From Flavobacterium sp. ACN6 (GTDB lineage Bacteria; Bacteroidota; Bacteroidia; Flavobacteriales; Flavobacteriaceae): DNA of 64,000 nucleotides. The translations under genes were made by a program, and so were the position numbers. Location of the stretch: assembly GCF_002304005.1 (NCBI RefSeq), contig NZ_MRCQ01000002.1, positions 1 through 64,000 on the forward strand, read 5' to 3'. This document shows positions 34,537-43,475 of this stretch, piece after piece. The notes beneath the pieces are model-generated. The model had not been told where the DNA came from, did no database searches, and saw only the letters and a list, made by a program, of their open reading frames with translations. Each line of letters begins with the position of its first letter. Position 1 is the first letter of the stretch.

Positions 34537-35241
34537 TTAAAAATATTTATGCTCCATAATTTCAGAACGCAATGCAGAAACTTCCAAAATCCCAATACGT
34601 TTTCCTTCTGTTTTAATTAAATCTTCCTTTTTAAGACTTGATAAAATACGTATCGCCTGCTCTTCTGTCGTTCCAGCAAAATCAGCAATTTCTTTTCGCG
34701 AAAGCTCAATATCAATTAAACCATTCACCTGCCCAAACTTGCGGTGAATATACAGCAGTAAATCAATCACACGCTCGCGGACATTCATGTGTGCAATCTT
34801 TCGAATATTGTTTTCACTCTTGTTTAATTCATCGGCATAAAACAACATTAAAGCATAGGTAAATTCAGGAACATGCTGTAAAATATCTAATATGGTTTCA
34901 TTGCTAAAATTACACAATACAGTATCTTCCAATGCATAAGCGCCAATTAGATAACGCTTACTCGTTCCGAAACCCCGAAAGCCAATAATGTCTCCATTTT
35001 TTGTTAAACGAACGATCTGTTCACGGCCGTTAATTCCTGTTTTCACGGTTTTTACTTTTCCCTTACAAATAAAATAAAGTCCTTGCAAAGGCGCACCTTC
35101 CGTAATAAATCGATCTGATTTTTTACAAATTATGCTTTGCTTTTTAGAAACATATGATTTCATCTGCTCTAAATGCAAGTGCTTCTTGATAAAGCAATTT
35201 TCATTGACACAAGAATAACAAATGGTCTGCTCTTCTTTCAT
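34537..35241 (-). CDS. FNR-type transcriptional regulator (Crp/Fnr family)
   Basis: The protein (234 residues from the ATG at 35241; 249 if the upstream in-frame start at 35286 is used) has a cyclic-nucleotide-type sensory domain and a C-terminal HTH (ELSRKEIADFAGTTEEQAIRIL). Counting from 35241, Cys8, Cys11 and Cys16 stand as CX2CX4C near the N-terminus. Cys110 (ALEDTVLCNF) aligns with Cys122 of E. coli FNR (ALETSMVCEI). That is the complete ligand set of an oxygen-sensing [4Fe-4S] cluster. The recognition helix keeps the Glu and Arg that contact TGA/TCA. It is divergent from the nitrate reductase gene and may activate the operon at 56996 downward. Confidence 0.88.
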   Translation of the reverse strand: MKEEQTICYSCVNENCFIKKHLHLEQMKSYVSKKQSIICKKSDRFITEGAPLQGLYFICKGKVKTVKTGINGREQIVRLTKNGDIIGFRGFGTSKRYLIGAYALEDTVLCNFSNETILDILQHVPEFTYALMLFYADELNKSENNIRKIAHMNVRERVIDLLLYIHRKFGQVNGLIDIELSRKEIADFAGTTEEQAIRILSSLKKEDLIKTEGKRIGILEVSALRSEIMEHKYF

Positions 35242-35323
35242 GAGTTCTAATTTTAGCAGATTAAAAACTAATTGGTTGTTTCTCACTTAATTTCATCAAA
35301 AATAGAAAAATAAATTCTAAAAG

Positions 35324-35355
35324 TAAGTATTAATACGTAAAAATACTTATTTTTG
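35324..35355 (+). promoter_or_regulatory. Nitrate reductase promoter with NarL-like boxes
   Basis: TAAGTATTAATACGTA (35324-35339) is followed by AAATACTTATTTTTG (35341-35355), in which TACTTAT overlaps the -7 element TATTTTTG. The last 15 bases differ from the nirB and moeA promoters at one position. No TTG is present at -33. Confidence 0.65.
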
Positions 35356-35411
35356 TATACGTGATTTATCTAGATTCACAAATTCAATAGTAAGTATCAA
35401 AAAGAAATGTA

Positions 35412-38400
35412 ATGCAAAACACCAAAATCAAAACTACCTGTTCGTATTGCGGCGTTGGCTGTGGCATCATTGTTACCAACGATTCTAAAAACGGAGTAAT
35501 GGTCGAAGGCGACAAAGATCATCCTGTAAACAAAGGAATGTTGTGTTCTAAAGGAATGAATCTGCATTACGTAGTCAATGATACTTCCGACCGAATTTTA
35601 TATCCTGAAATGCGCGGCAGTAAAAATTATCCGCTGGAACGTGTAAGCTGGGATACCGCGATTGACCGTGCAGCAGCTGTTTTTTCTTCTATCATAAAAA
35701 AACATGGACCAGACAGCGTTGGTTTTTATATCTCTGGCCAATGTTTAACAGAGGAATATTACTTGGTCAATAAACTCGTAAAAGGTTTTTTGAAAACCAA
35801 TAACATCGATACCAATTCCAGACTCTGCATGAGTTCTGCAGTTGTAGGTTATAAAAAAACTTTTGGAGAAGATTCTGTTCCAATTGCTTATGATGATATT
35901 GAATTGGCGGACACTTTTTTAATTACAGGCGCTAATCCGGCTTGGTGTCACCCAATTCTGTTTAGACGACTTGAAAAACACAAAGAGAAAAATCCGAAAA
36001 TAAAAATCATTTGTATTGATCCGCGACGCACAGATACTGCCGCTTTCGCCGATTTACATTTACAAATTATTCCAGGTTCTGATATTATCTTATATCATGC
36101 AATAGCCAAACGCATTATCGAAAGAGGTTACGTAGATCATGATTTTGTAAAAAACAATGCTGAAAACTTTAAACAATACAAAGACTTAGTTTTAAGTACT
36201 TCATTAGAAAAAGCTTCAAAACTTTGTGGTATTCCAGTAAATGATATTAAGCTTGCCGCCGATATTATCGGAAAAGCAAAAGGTTTTATTTCGCTTTGGG
36301 CAATGGGTTTAAACCAAAGTGCGGTTGGCGTTGATAAAAACACTGCTTTACTGAATTTGTCTTTATTAACAGGTCAAGTTGGAAAACCAGGTTCTGGACC
36401 ATTTTCTTTAACAGGTCAGCCGAATGCAATGGGCGGACGCGAAGTTGGGGGAATGGCAACGCTTTTGGCAGCTCATAAAGACATTGCGAATCCTGCGCAT
36501 CGTAAAGAAGTTGCCGATTTTTGGGGCGTTGACGAAATCTCAGATAAACCAGGTTTAACAGCTACAGAAATGTTTGAAGCTTTAGAATCGGGAAAAATGA
36601 AAGCCGTCTGGATTATTTGTACCAATCCGCTAGTGAGTTTACCAGATTCCAGAAGAATTGAAAAAGCACTTCAAAATGCAAAATTTGTTGTTGTTCAAGA
36701 TATTTCGCATAATGCAGATACGGCAAAATTTGCCGATTTACTTTTACCCGCTGCAGGATGGCTGGAAAAAGAAGGAACGATGACCAATTCAGAACGTCGT
36801 ATTTCATATCTGCCAAAAGGAATCAATGCGCCTGGCGAAGCGCTTCCAGATGTTGAAATCTTAATTCGCTTCGCTAAAAAAATGAATTTCAACGGATTCA
36901 ATTTTAATAGTGCCGAAGAAATTTACAAGGAACATTGTGCGCTTACCAAAGGCACCAACATCGATATTTCCTTTTTAAATTACAATCGTTTAAAATATGA
37001 AGGTACTTTTCAATGGCCGGTTCCAGATTACGGACATCCCGGAACACCGAGATTGTTTACCGACAAAAAATTCTATACGCCTTCAGGAAAAGCCATTTTT
37101 AATTTACCTGTTTCTATTGAAAATACTTCGGTACAGCCCAATGCCGAATTTCCATTTATTTTGACCACAGGAAGAATTCGCGATCAATGGCACACGATGA
37201 CCAAAACGGGAAAAGTATCTAGATTGTTAACCCATATTCCAAGTCCAGTTTTAGAAATAAATCCGATTGATGCATTTAAAAATGAAATTAAAAATGGCGA
37301 CATTGTTACCGTTACCAGCAAAAACGGGGAAGTTCGCGTAAAAGCAAAAGTTACAGATTCTATTAAAGAAAAAGTAGTTTTCCTGCCGATGCACTGGGGA
37401 AAACAACTCGAAAATGATTTAAACCGAACTAACAATCTAACGAATACAGTTGTAGATCCCGTTTCAAAAGAACCTGATTTTAAATACACAACCGTCTCGA
37501 TAACCAAATATGTAAAACCGTTTCAGAAAATTGCAATCGTTGGTGCCGGCGCAGCTTCGTTTCGTTTTATTCAAAATTATCGTGAATTCAATTCAACCGA
37601 TGAAATTATTGTTTTTTCGAATGAAGTAAATCCGTTTTACAATCGTGTTTTGCTTCCAGAATATATGACAGGCGAGTTTACATGGGAACAATTATTAAAA
37701 GTAAAAGACGGCGAAACTTTTAATAAACTTAAAATCACGATGAAAACGGGAATTTCTATTGACAAAATAGATTCCAAATTAAAAACTATAACAGACAGTC
37801 AAGGTGAAATTCACACTTTCGATTCTTTGATTCTCGCCACTGGAAGTCGTCCGTTTGTTCCAGAAAATGCACAGCTTCATCTTCCCGGCCGATTTACCGT
37901 CAGAAGAAAAGAAGATGCAGATCGTTTAAAAAAACATTTGGACAGCACCAATCTCCCACCCGAAGAACAACATGTTGTTATTATTGGCGGCGGCTTATTA
38001 GGTTTAGAATTGGCTGCGGCTTTAAAACATAAAAAAGTAAAAACTACTATTATTCAAAGGGCATCTCGATTGATGGAACGTCAGCTTGACCGAATTTCCA
38101 GTAAATTATTGGCAGAAGAAGTACAGCTTCGCGATATTCAGATTTATTTTGATAATGAAGTGAGTACTGTTTTTGAAACAGATAATCCGAATGAAATTGA
38201 AATTGCCTTAAAGAGTGGTAAAATCATAACCGCAAATGCAATCGTTTACACGATTGGAACAATTCCAAATATCGAAATTGCAAGAGAAAGTGGACTTGCG
38301 TGCGGCCGTGGTGTAAAAGTGAACCAGTATCTGCAAACCTCAAATCCAAATATTTTTGCCATTGGCGAAATAGCAGAATTCAATAATAAACTTTTCGGAA

Positions 38401-38927
38401 TCACTTCTGCAGCAGAAGAACAAGCCGATATTCTGGCCAACTTCTTAGCGGGTGACATCAGCAGTTATTATAAAGGTTCGATTTTAATGAATATTTTAAA
38501 ATTAGAAGATATAAACCTATGCAGTATTGGCGATATTACAATTCCAGAAAATGACGATTCGTATGAAGAAATTGTCTTTTCTGATTTGAAAAAACGTTAT
38601 TATAAAAAGTGCATTGTCAAAGATGACCTTTTGGTTGGTGCAATTTTAATGGGCGATAAAAATGAGTTTGCCGAATTCAAAACGATGATTGAAAGTAAAA
38701 TCGAATTATCTGACAAACGAAATTTATTATTGCGTGGAAGTTCCAATGCGAAACCCGTTTTAGGCAAATTAGTTTGTTCCTGCAGTCAGGTTGGCGCAGG
38801 AAACATCGAAGAAACAATTAAAAGCGGCGTAAATGATTTTACTGATTTATGTAAAAACACAGGTGCAGGTTTAGGATGTGGCAGCTGTAAAACAGAGGTT
38901 AAAGAGATATTGGCAAAATGTAGATAG
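35412..38927 (+). CDS. nasA: Assimilatory nitrate reductase fused to NAD(P)H-flavoprotein and BFD domains
   Basis: This 1171-residue protein combines three modules. The molybdopterin nitrate reductase part (1-690) has the [4Fe-4S] ligands Cys10, Cys13, Cys17 and Cys45, and Cys139 (NSRLCMSS) as the likely Mo ligand, as in NapA/NasA. An FAD/NAD(P)-binding reductase part (about 700-1090; IAIVGAGAASFRF, VIIGGGLLGLELA) resembles the NirB N-terminus. A C-terminal BFD-like [2Fe-2S] domain follows (VCSCSQ, GCGSC). No Tat signal is present, so it is cytoplasmic. The fusion should let one polypeptide move electrons from NAD(P)H to nitrate, where many bacteria use separate NasA and NasC/NasB proteins. 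Confidence 0.93.
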   Translation: MQNTKIKTTCSYCGVGCGIIVTNDSKNGVMVEGDKDHPVNKGMLCSKGMNLHYVVNDTSDRILYPEMRGSKNYPLERVSWDTAIDRAAAVFSSIIKKHGPDSVGFYISGQCLTEEYYLVNKLVKGFLKTNNIDTNSRLCMSSAVVGYKKTFGEDSVPIAYDDIELADTFLITGANPAWCHPILFRRLEKHKEKNPKIKIICIDPRRTDTAAFADLHLQIIPGSDIILYHAIAKRIIERGYVDHDFVKNNAENFKQYKDLVLSTSLEKASKLCGIPVNDIKLAADIIGKAKGFISLWAMGLNQSAVGVDKNTALLNLSLLTGQVGKPGSGPFSLTGQPNAMGGREVGGMATLLAAHKDIANPAHRKEVADFWGVDEISDKPGLTATEMFEALESGKMKAVWIICTNPLVSLPDSRRIEKALQNAKFVVVQDISHNADTAKFADLLLPAAGWLEKEGTMTNSERRISYLPKGINAPGEALPDVEILIRFAKKMNFNGFNFNSAEEIYKEHCALTKGTNIDISFLNYNRLKYEGTFQWPVPDYGHPGTPRLFTDKKFYTPSGKAIFNLPVSIENTSVQPNAEFPFILTTGRIRDQWHTMTKTGKVSRLLTHIPSPVLEINPIDAFKNEIKNGDIVTVTSKNGEVRVKAKVTDSIKEKVVFLPMHWGKQLENDLNRTNNLTNTVVDPVSKEPDFKYTTVSITKYVKPFQKIAIVGAGAASFRFIQNYREFNSTDEIIVFSNEVNPFYNRVLLPEYMTGEFTWEQLLKVKDGETFNKLKITMKTGISIDKIDSKLKTITDSQGEIHTFDSLILATGSRPFVPENAQLHLPGRFTVRRKEDADRLKKHLDSTNLPPEEQHVVIIGGGLLGLELAAALKHKKVKTTIIQRASRLMERQLDRISSKLLAEEVQLRDIQIYFDNEVSTVFETDNPNEIEIALKSGKIITANAIVYTIGTIPNIEIARESGLACGRGVKVNQYLQTSNPNIFAIGEIAEFNNKLFGITSAAEEQADILANFLAGDISSYYKGSILMNILKLEDINLCSIGDITIPENDDSYEEIVFSDLKKRYYKKCIVKDDLLVGAILMGDKNEFAEFKTMIESKIELSDKRNLLLRGSSNAKPVLGKLVCSCSQVGAGNIEETIKSGVNDFTDLCKNTGAGLGCGSCKTEVKEILAKCR

Positions 38928-38929
38928 TT

Positions 38930-39000
38930 TACAGTCACAGTCTCAGTTTTCAGTGAATCCGTAAACTGCGACTGTGACTGTAAACTGTGACTGTAAACTG
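38930..39000. repeat. GACTGTGACTGTAAACTG direct and inverted repeats
   Basis: ACTGTGACTGTAA is repeated directly (about 38971-38996), and CAGTCACAGTCTCAGTTTT upstream is its partial inverse complement, so a hairpin can form between two co-oriented genes. A related hairpin is at 52772-52813. Confidence 0.7.
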
Positions 39001-39021
39001 AGAATAAAAACTAAAAAAAAT

Positions 39022-40452
39022 ATGGAACTAACAAGATTAATAGTAAAAGGAGGCGTTATTTCGCCGGGAGAATTACGTGAAGTAGTTAATATCGCCTTGC
39101 AAGAAGGTTTAGATTCCATTTCTTTTGGTTCGAGACAAGACATTATTTTTCCTAAAGGTTTTAAATCTTTGGATAAAACAACTTTAGGAAAACATCATTT
39201 TGTCTATCCCGATCAACAAAGCGGCAACAATATTGTTTCTTCGTATGTCTCTACAGATATATTTAGAAATACCAATTGGCTTACCGGAAATCGTTTTTTA
39301 TATGTTTTAGAAGAATTTAAAGAACAGCCTAAACTAAAAGTCAATATAACCGATCCAAAACAACAGCTTGTTCCTTTATTTACGGGGCATATAAACTTTA
39401 TTGCTTCAGAACATGAAGATTATTGGTATTTGTATATCCGTCTTCCAAAATGGGAAAAAATGGAAGTTTATCCTGTTCTAATTTACAGTTGGGATCTAGC
39501 CAAGGTCTATTACGAAATAGAAAAAATAGCAGCAGAAACCTCTATTGATATCGAAATGCTTTTTACATTGGTAAGTGAAGCACTAGACACCAACAGCCGA
39601 ACAATCGACAAACCTTTAAATATTCCCTTTTATCCTTTTCCGTATTACGAAGGAATGAACCGAATGGGAATTGATCAATATTGGCTGGGATTGTATTGGC
39701 GAAATAATCTATACGATTTAGATTTCCTGAAAGAAATGTGTGATTTATGTTTTGAATGCAAAATTGGAAAAATTTGTATTACACCTTGGAAATCGTTCAT
39801 TATAAAAGGAATTCCGAAAGATCGAAAACTAGAATGGGAAAAGTTCTTAGGCAAAAGAGGAATCAACGTTCGTCATTCTTTATTAGAATTAAACTGGCAT
39901 TTACCAGTTGCAATGGAATGGGCATTAAATCTTAAAACTTTTTTGGTTCGTACGCTGGATCAATTTGACATCAGTACATACGGATTGAATTTTGGAATTT
40001 CTGAATACAATCGCGACGGACATTATTTTACTTCGATTGTAATCGAAAAGAACGAACTTCCTGCTGCTTTAGAATCAATTAAAATCAGAGATACTTATAA
40101 TGTTTTATCTGCTAAAAATTTCGACCCAAATACACGAGAATATATTGTGCACTCTCAAGATATCGACAAGCTTGAACTTCCCACAATTCTCATTGAATTA
40201 AGCCGAAAATATTTTGAAGAACTGGGGAATGCAACAATAGAAACTACTGAAAACACGCAGAAAAAAGAAAAAACACAATTGGATATTTATCAATGTCAAG
40301 AATGTTTAACGCTGTATAAATCAGAATACGGCGATGAAGCTCAAGGCATTCCTAAAGGCCTTTTATTTGAGAATCTTCCAGATACTTATTGCTGCTCTTT
40401 ATGCGAAGCACCAAAAAGCAATTTCATGATTCTAGAGCTGGTGAGACAATAA
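39022..40452 (+). CDS. Nitrite/sulfite-reductase-like half-domain protein with C-terminal rubredoxin
   Basis: The 476-residue protein starts with a ferredoxin-like half domain of nitrite/sulfite reductases (MELTRLIVKGGVISPGELREV, SFGSRQDIIF) and has a second one near 240-330 (GKICITPWKSFIIKGIP). The siroheme/[4Fe-4S] cysteine pattern of true reductases is absent; only CDLCFECKIGKIC is Cys-rich. The C-terminus is a rubredoxin (YQCQECLTLY, CCSLCEAP). It follows the nitrate reductase gene and may carry electrons for it or for NirB. The start at 38974 lies within repeats, so 39022 is chosen. I know no characterised homologue. Confidence 0.75.
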   Translation: MELTRLIVKGGVISPGELREVVNIALQEGLDSISFGSRQDIIFPKGFKSLDKTTLGKHHFVYPDQQSGNNIVSSYVSTDIFRNTNWLTGNRFLYVLEEFKEQPKLKVNITDPKQQLVPLFTGHINFIASEHEDYWYLYIRLPKWEKMEVYPVLIYSWDLAKVYYEIEKIAAETSIDIEMLFTLVSEALDTNSRTIDKPLNIPFYPFPYYEGMNRMGIDQYWLGLYWRNNLYDLDFLKEMCDLCFECKIGKICITPWKSFIIKGIPKDRKLEWEKFLGKRGINVRHSLLELNWHLPVAMEWALNLKTFLVRTLDQFDISTYGLNFGISEYNRDGHYFTSIVIEKNELPAALESIKIRDTYNVLSAKNFDPNTREYIVHSQDIDKLELPTILIELSRKYFEELGNATIETTENTQKKEKTQLDIYQCQECLTLYKSEYGDEAQGIPKGLLFENLPDTYCCSLCEAPKSNFMILELVRQ

Positions 40453-40595
40453 TATTTTCTAATAAAAGCTTAACATTTACGTATTTAAAAATTATGTATA
40501 TTTAGCTTAGCTAAGAATTAGACAAGAAGGCATTATACCCCAAATGCTATTATATTTCTCAGCACCAAGCTATTTTACTCAATAAAAATACAGTT

Positions 40596-41198
40596 ATGAT
40601 AAAACGAAATCCAAGTACTCCTGCTGTAAATACCACTGATATTCCAGCAGAAACAGTCGTAGAAAGCACGACAGAGATACAACCAGAAGCCAAAACAATA
40701 GTTAAAAGAACAACAAGAACTGCTTCAAAAACACCTGCTGCAAAAGCTCCAGCAGCGACGGTTAAGCCTGTTGCAAAAACACCTGTAAAAGCGGCAACCA
40801 AAGGAACACCCAGAGCTACTGTAAAAAAGGCAACCACAACACCTGTAATAACAGAACCTATTGTTTCTGAAATTGTAGAAATTCAAACAAATGATATTCC
40901 AGTTCCTTTTGAAGAAAACAAACCAATTGTGACCATCGAAAAAATTGGAAAAAACAAAAAGAACGATATAAAATCAAAGCTGAAAGCTAAACTTAAAGCT
41001 AAAAAAGAGAAGGAAAAGAAAAGAGAAAAAGCGATCAAAGCTGTTATCAAAAAATTAGAAAAAGCCAACAAAGCAAAACTAAAAGAGGCTGAAAAGAAAA
41101 AAGAAAAAGCTAAAAAAGAAAAGGCAAAAAAAGCTAAAAAAACAGAAGAAAAGAAAGTTAAGTCTAAGAAAAAAGCAAAAGCTAAAAAGAAGAAATAA
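40596..41198 (+). CDS. Lys/Ala-rich histone-H1-like protein
   Basis: The 200-residue protein has a Thr/Pro/Ala/Lys-rich first half (KTPAAKAPAATVKPVAKTPV), a short acidic stretch (80-105) and an extremely Lys-rich second half made of KAK/KEK repeats, very like bacterial histone-H1-like DNA-binding tails. It has no enzyme motif. Low-complexity sequence makes homology calls unreliable. A TACGTA word and TATATTTA at about 40490-40505 precede it. A terminator follows, so it is its own unit between the nitrate reductase genes and the molybdenum-cofactor operon. Confidence 0.7.
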   Translation: MIKRNPSTPAVNTTDIPAETVVESTTEIQPEAKTIVKRTTRTASKTPAAKAPAATVKPVAKTPVKAATKGTPRATVKKATTTPVITEPIVSEIVEIQTNDIPVPFEENKPIVTIEKIGKNKKNDIKSKLKAKLKAKKEKEKKREKAIKAVIKKLEKANKAKLKEAEKKKEKAKKEKAKKAKKTEEKKVKSKKKAKAKKKK

Positions 41199-41205
41199 TA
41201 TTTGG

Positions 41206-41240
41206 AAAAGGTTCGATTGTAAAAAGTTGAACCTTTTTTA
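41206..41240 (+). terminator. Terminator after the Lys-rich protein gene
   Basis: AAAAGGTTC and GAACCTTTT pair around a 14-nt loop and are followed by a T-run. Confidence 0.8.
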
Positions 41241-41557
41241 GTTTCCAAAAGTTTTTGAAAGGGATGAAGCTAACTAACTGTACGTATAATCGTAGTGAGA
41301 TTGCTTCGTTCCTCTTAAGGACAATCTGTACGTATTAACTTTGTCAAAGTTTAAAACTTTGACAAAGTTCTGTAACCACAAAGTTTGTCATTCTTAACAA
41401 AACGATACGCTTAAAGGCTTCGACTTCGCTCAGCCAGACAATCGATATGTCACCCTGAGCGAAGTCGAAGGGCTTTATAGTGATGCATCAACAATCAACA
41501 ATCAACAATCAACAATCAACAATCAAAAATCAACAATCAAAAATCAACAATCAATTC
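41241..41557. repeat. Repeat-filled gap: PAL2, TTCGACTTCGCTCAG pair, 7-bp microsatellite
   Basis: The convergent gap holds a PAL2 palindrome (41338-41368), a facing pair of TTCGACTTCGCTCAG repeats (41416-41473) and about nine copies of the 7-bp unit ATCAACA, some with one change (41487-41554), ending just outside the moaA stop codon. No gene is seen. Confidence 0.8.
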
Positions 41558-42565
41558 TCATCCCCCAATCGCGATCATACTGCGATTATCAAAGTGTTTT
41601 GCGGGATCATCCATTTCATCAATGGTAACCATTCCTGCTCTTACTTTCTTTTTATTTTGAATAGATTCTGAAATCAAATCCGTTATAGATTCTCCATTTC
41701 TAAAAGGCGTTAAAAGATCGGTTTCTGAATTGGAAAAAAGACAATTTTTAATTTTTCCGTCTGCCGTCAAGCGGATTCTATTGCAGCTGTCACAAAACGG
41801 ATTGGTGATGGAACTTATAATTCCGAAATCGCCTTGGAAACCTTTTATTTTATAAGTTCTCGCTGTGAAGTTTTTCTCGTCTTCCAGTTTTTGAATTTCC
41901 GCTGCAGCAAAAGTATTTCCAACCAAAGATAAAATCTCATTTTGCGAAACCATTTTACTTCTGTCCCACTCGTTTCCGGCAAAAGGCATAAATTCAATAA
42001 ATCGAACTGAAATTGGCAGAAACTGTGTTAGTTTGACAAAATCAACGATTTCGTTATCATTAAAACCTTTCATCAAAACTACATTTACTTTTACATTAAA
42101 ATCATGATTTAAAAGCAAATGCAAATTGTCAATTACTTTTTGAAATTGATTTCGAAGCGTTATTGTGTGAAATTTAGATGCAACAAGAGTGTCTAAACTC
42201 AAATTGATTTTTTTAATTTTAAACTGCTTTAAAACCTCTATATGACGGTCGATCAAAATTCCGTTTGTCGTGATCGAAAGAGAAATATCAAGAGAAGCTA
42301 ATTTTGCGATTATTTCTGGGAAATCCTTTCGCAAAAGTGGTTCTCCGCCCGTTAATCTAATTTTGTCAACACCATTTTGTGCAAAAGTCTGAGCGATACC
42401 AAAAATCTCTTCGGCCGTCATTAAGCTGGCTTTTGGAGAAAGCACAATTCCGTCAGCCGGCATGCAGTAAGTACAACGTAGATTGCATTTTTCCAGCAGC
42501 GAAATGCGTAAATAATTGTGTTTACGCCCAAAACCATCCGTTAAAATAGTGTTAGAGGCTGTCAT
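41558..42565 (-). CDS. moaA: GTP 3',8-cyclase
   Basis: This 335-residue radical-SAM enzyme starts molybdenum-cofactor synthesis from GTP. The SAM-cluster motif is CNLRCTYC (about 27-34), the second [4Fe-4S] cluster uses CDSCNRIRLTADGKIKNC, and the chain ends in the catalytic Gly-Gly (MIAIGG). It is the last gene of the minus-strand cofactor operon and overlaps the moaCB gene by 14 bp. Confidence 0.96.
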   Translation of the reverse strand: MTASNTILTDGFGRKHNYLRISLLEKCNLRCTYCMPADGIVLSPKASLMTAEEIFGIAQTFAQNGVDKIRLTGGEPLLRKDFPEIIAKLASLDISLSITTNGILIDRHIEVLKQFKIKKINLSLDTLVASKFHTITLRNQFQKVIDNLHLLLNHDFNVKVNVVLMKGFNDNEIVDFVKLTQFLPISVRFIEFMPFAGNEWDRSKMVSQNEILSLVGNTFAAAEIQKLEDEKNFTARTYKIKGFQGDFGIISSITNPFCDSCNRIRLTADGKIKNCLFSNSETDLLTPFRNGESITDLISESIQNKKKVRAGMVTIDEMDDPAKHFDNRSMIAIGG

Positions 42566-43466
42566 GATTTTTTCCTTTTAAAATATGAAAGACGTGCATT
42601 ACATGCGGAAAAACAGCGTCCATCGATTCTCTCACTCCATTTGTTGATCCTGGCAAAGCCAAAACCAGACTTTTACCCAATGTTCCTGCAACACTTCTCG
42701 AAAGCATCGCGTATGGCATTCTTTGTTGTCCGTAATCGCGAATTGCTTCTTCGATTCCTGGAATTCTGCTTTCTAAAATTGGAGAAAGCGCTTCAGGCGT
42801 TACATCTCTCGGCGATAAGCCAGTTCCTCCTGTAAAAATTACAAGCTGATTTTCTGCAGCGAAAGCTTTTGTTTTTTCCTGAATAATATCCAATTCATCT
42901 GGAATGATTTCATAATGAGAAGTTTCAACTCCATAAGAATCCAGTTTCTCAACGATAACTTTTCCAGATCGATCTTCCTTATCGCCCGCAAAAATCGAAT
43001 CGGAACAAACGAAAACAGCAGCTTTTATCGCATTCGGAAATTTATTTTTAAAAGACGATTTACCGCCTTCTTTATTGATTAATTTAATTGTCGAAATTTC
43101 GATTTCTTTATCAATTGGTTTTAGCATATCGTACATTGTTAATGCTACGATCGATGCGCCGTGCATGGCTTCAACCTCAACTCCAGTTTTATAAACTGTT
43201 TTTACATTGAAGATAATCTGAATCTCTAAACCTTCAATTTTATACTCAACCGAAGTAAATTCAATTGGAATTGGGTGGCAGTCCGGAATCGATAAATGCG
43301 TATTTTTAACTGCAAACAATCCAGCGGTTTTTGCCATTTCAAGCACATTCCCTTTCGGAACTAAATTATTCACCACAGCTTCAATTGTTTCTTGTCGACT
43401 GACTTTTACAATTGCGGTTGCGGTTGCTTTTCTTAATGTGCTTATTTTATGCGTAATATCTACCAT
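42552..43466 (-). CDS. moaCB: Bifunctional cyclic pyranopterin monophosphate synthase / MoaB-type protein
   Basis: The 304-residue protein fuses MoaC (1-150; MVDITHK, KGNVLEMAKTAGL, IPDCHPIPI, GVEVEAMHGAS) to a MoaB/MogA-type domain (about 155-300; VCSDSIFAGDKEDRSG, IFTGGTGLSPRDVTPE, LPGS). MoaC makes cPMP with MoaA; the MoaB/MogA part adenylylates molybdopterin. Such moaCB fusions are known. moaE lies 9 bp upstream and moaA overlaps downstream. Confidence 0.93.
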   Translation of the reverse strand: MVDITHKISTLRKATATAIVKVSRQETIEAVVNNLVPKGNVLEMAKTAGLFAVKNTHLSIPDCHPIPIEFTSVEYKIEGLEIQIIFNVKTVYKTGVEVEAMHGASIVALTMYDMLKPIDKEIEISTIKLINKEGGKSSFKNKFPNAIKAAVFVCSDSIFAGDKEDRSGKVIVEKLDSYGVETSHYEIIPDELDIIQEKTKAFAAENQLVIFTGGTGLSPRDVTPEALSPILESRIPGIEEAIRDYGQQRMPYAMLSRSVAGTLGKSLVLALPGSTNGVRESMDAVFPHVMHVFHILKGKNHDSL

Positions 43467-43475
43467 TATATTTTT

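Noticed and set aside
35407..35412. ATG-TAA minimal ORF overlapping the nitrate reductase start
   Set aside because: A six-base start-stop is expected by chance in AT-rich DNA; no supporting signal.
40883..41248. Phe/Ser-rich 121-codon ORF on the minus strand
   Set aside because: It is the antisense shadow of the Lys-rich repeat region of the histone-like gene.
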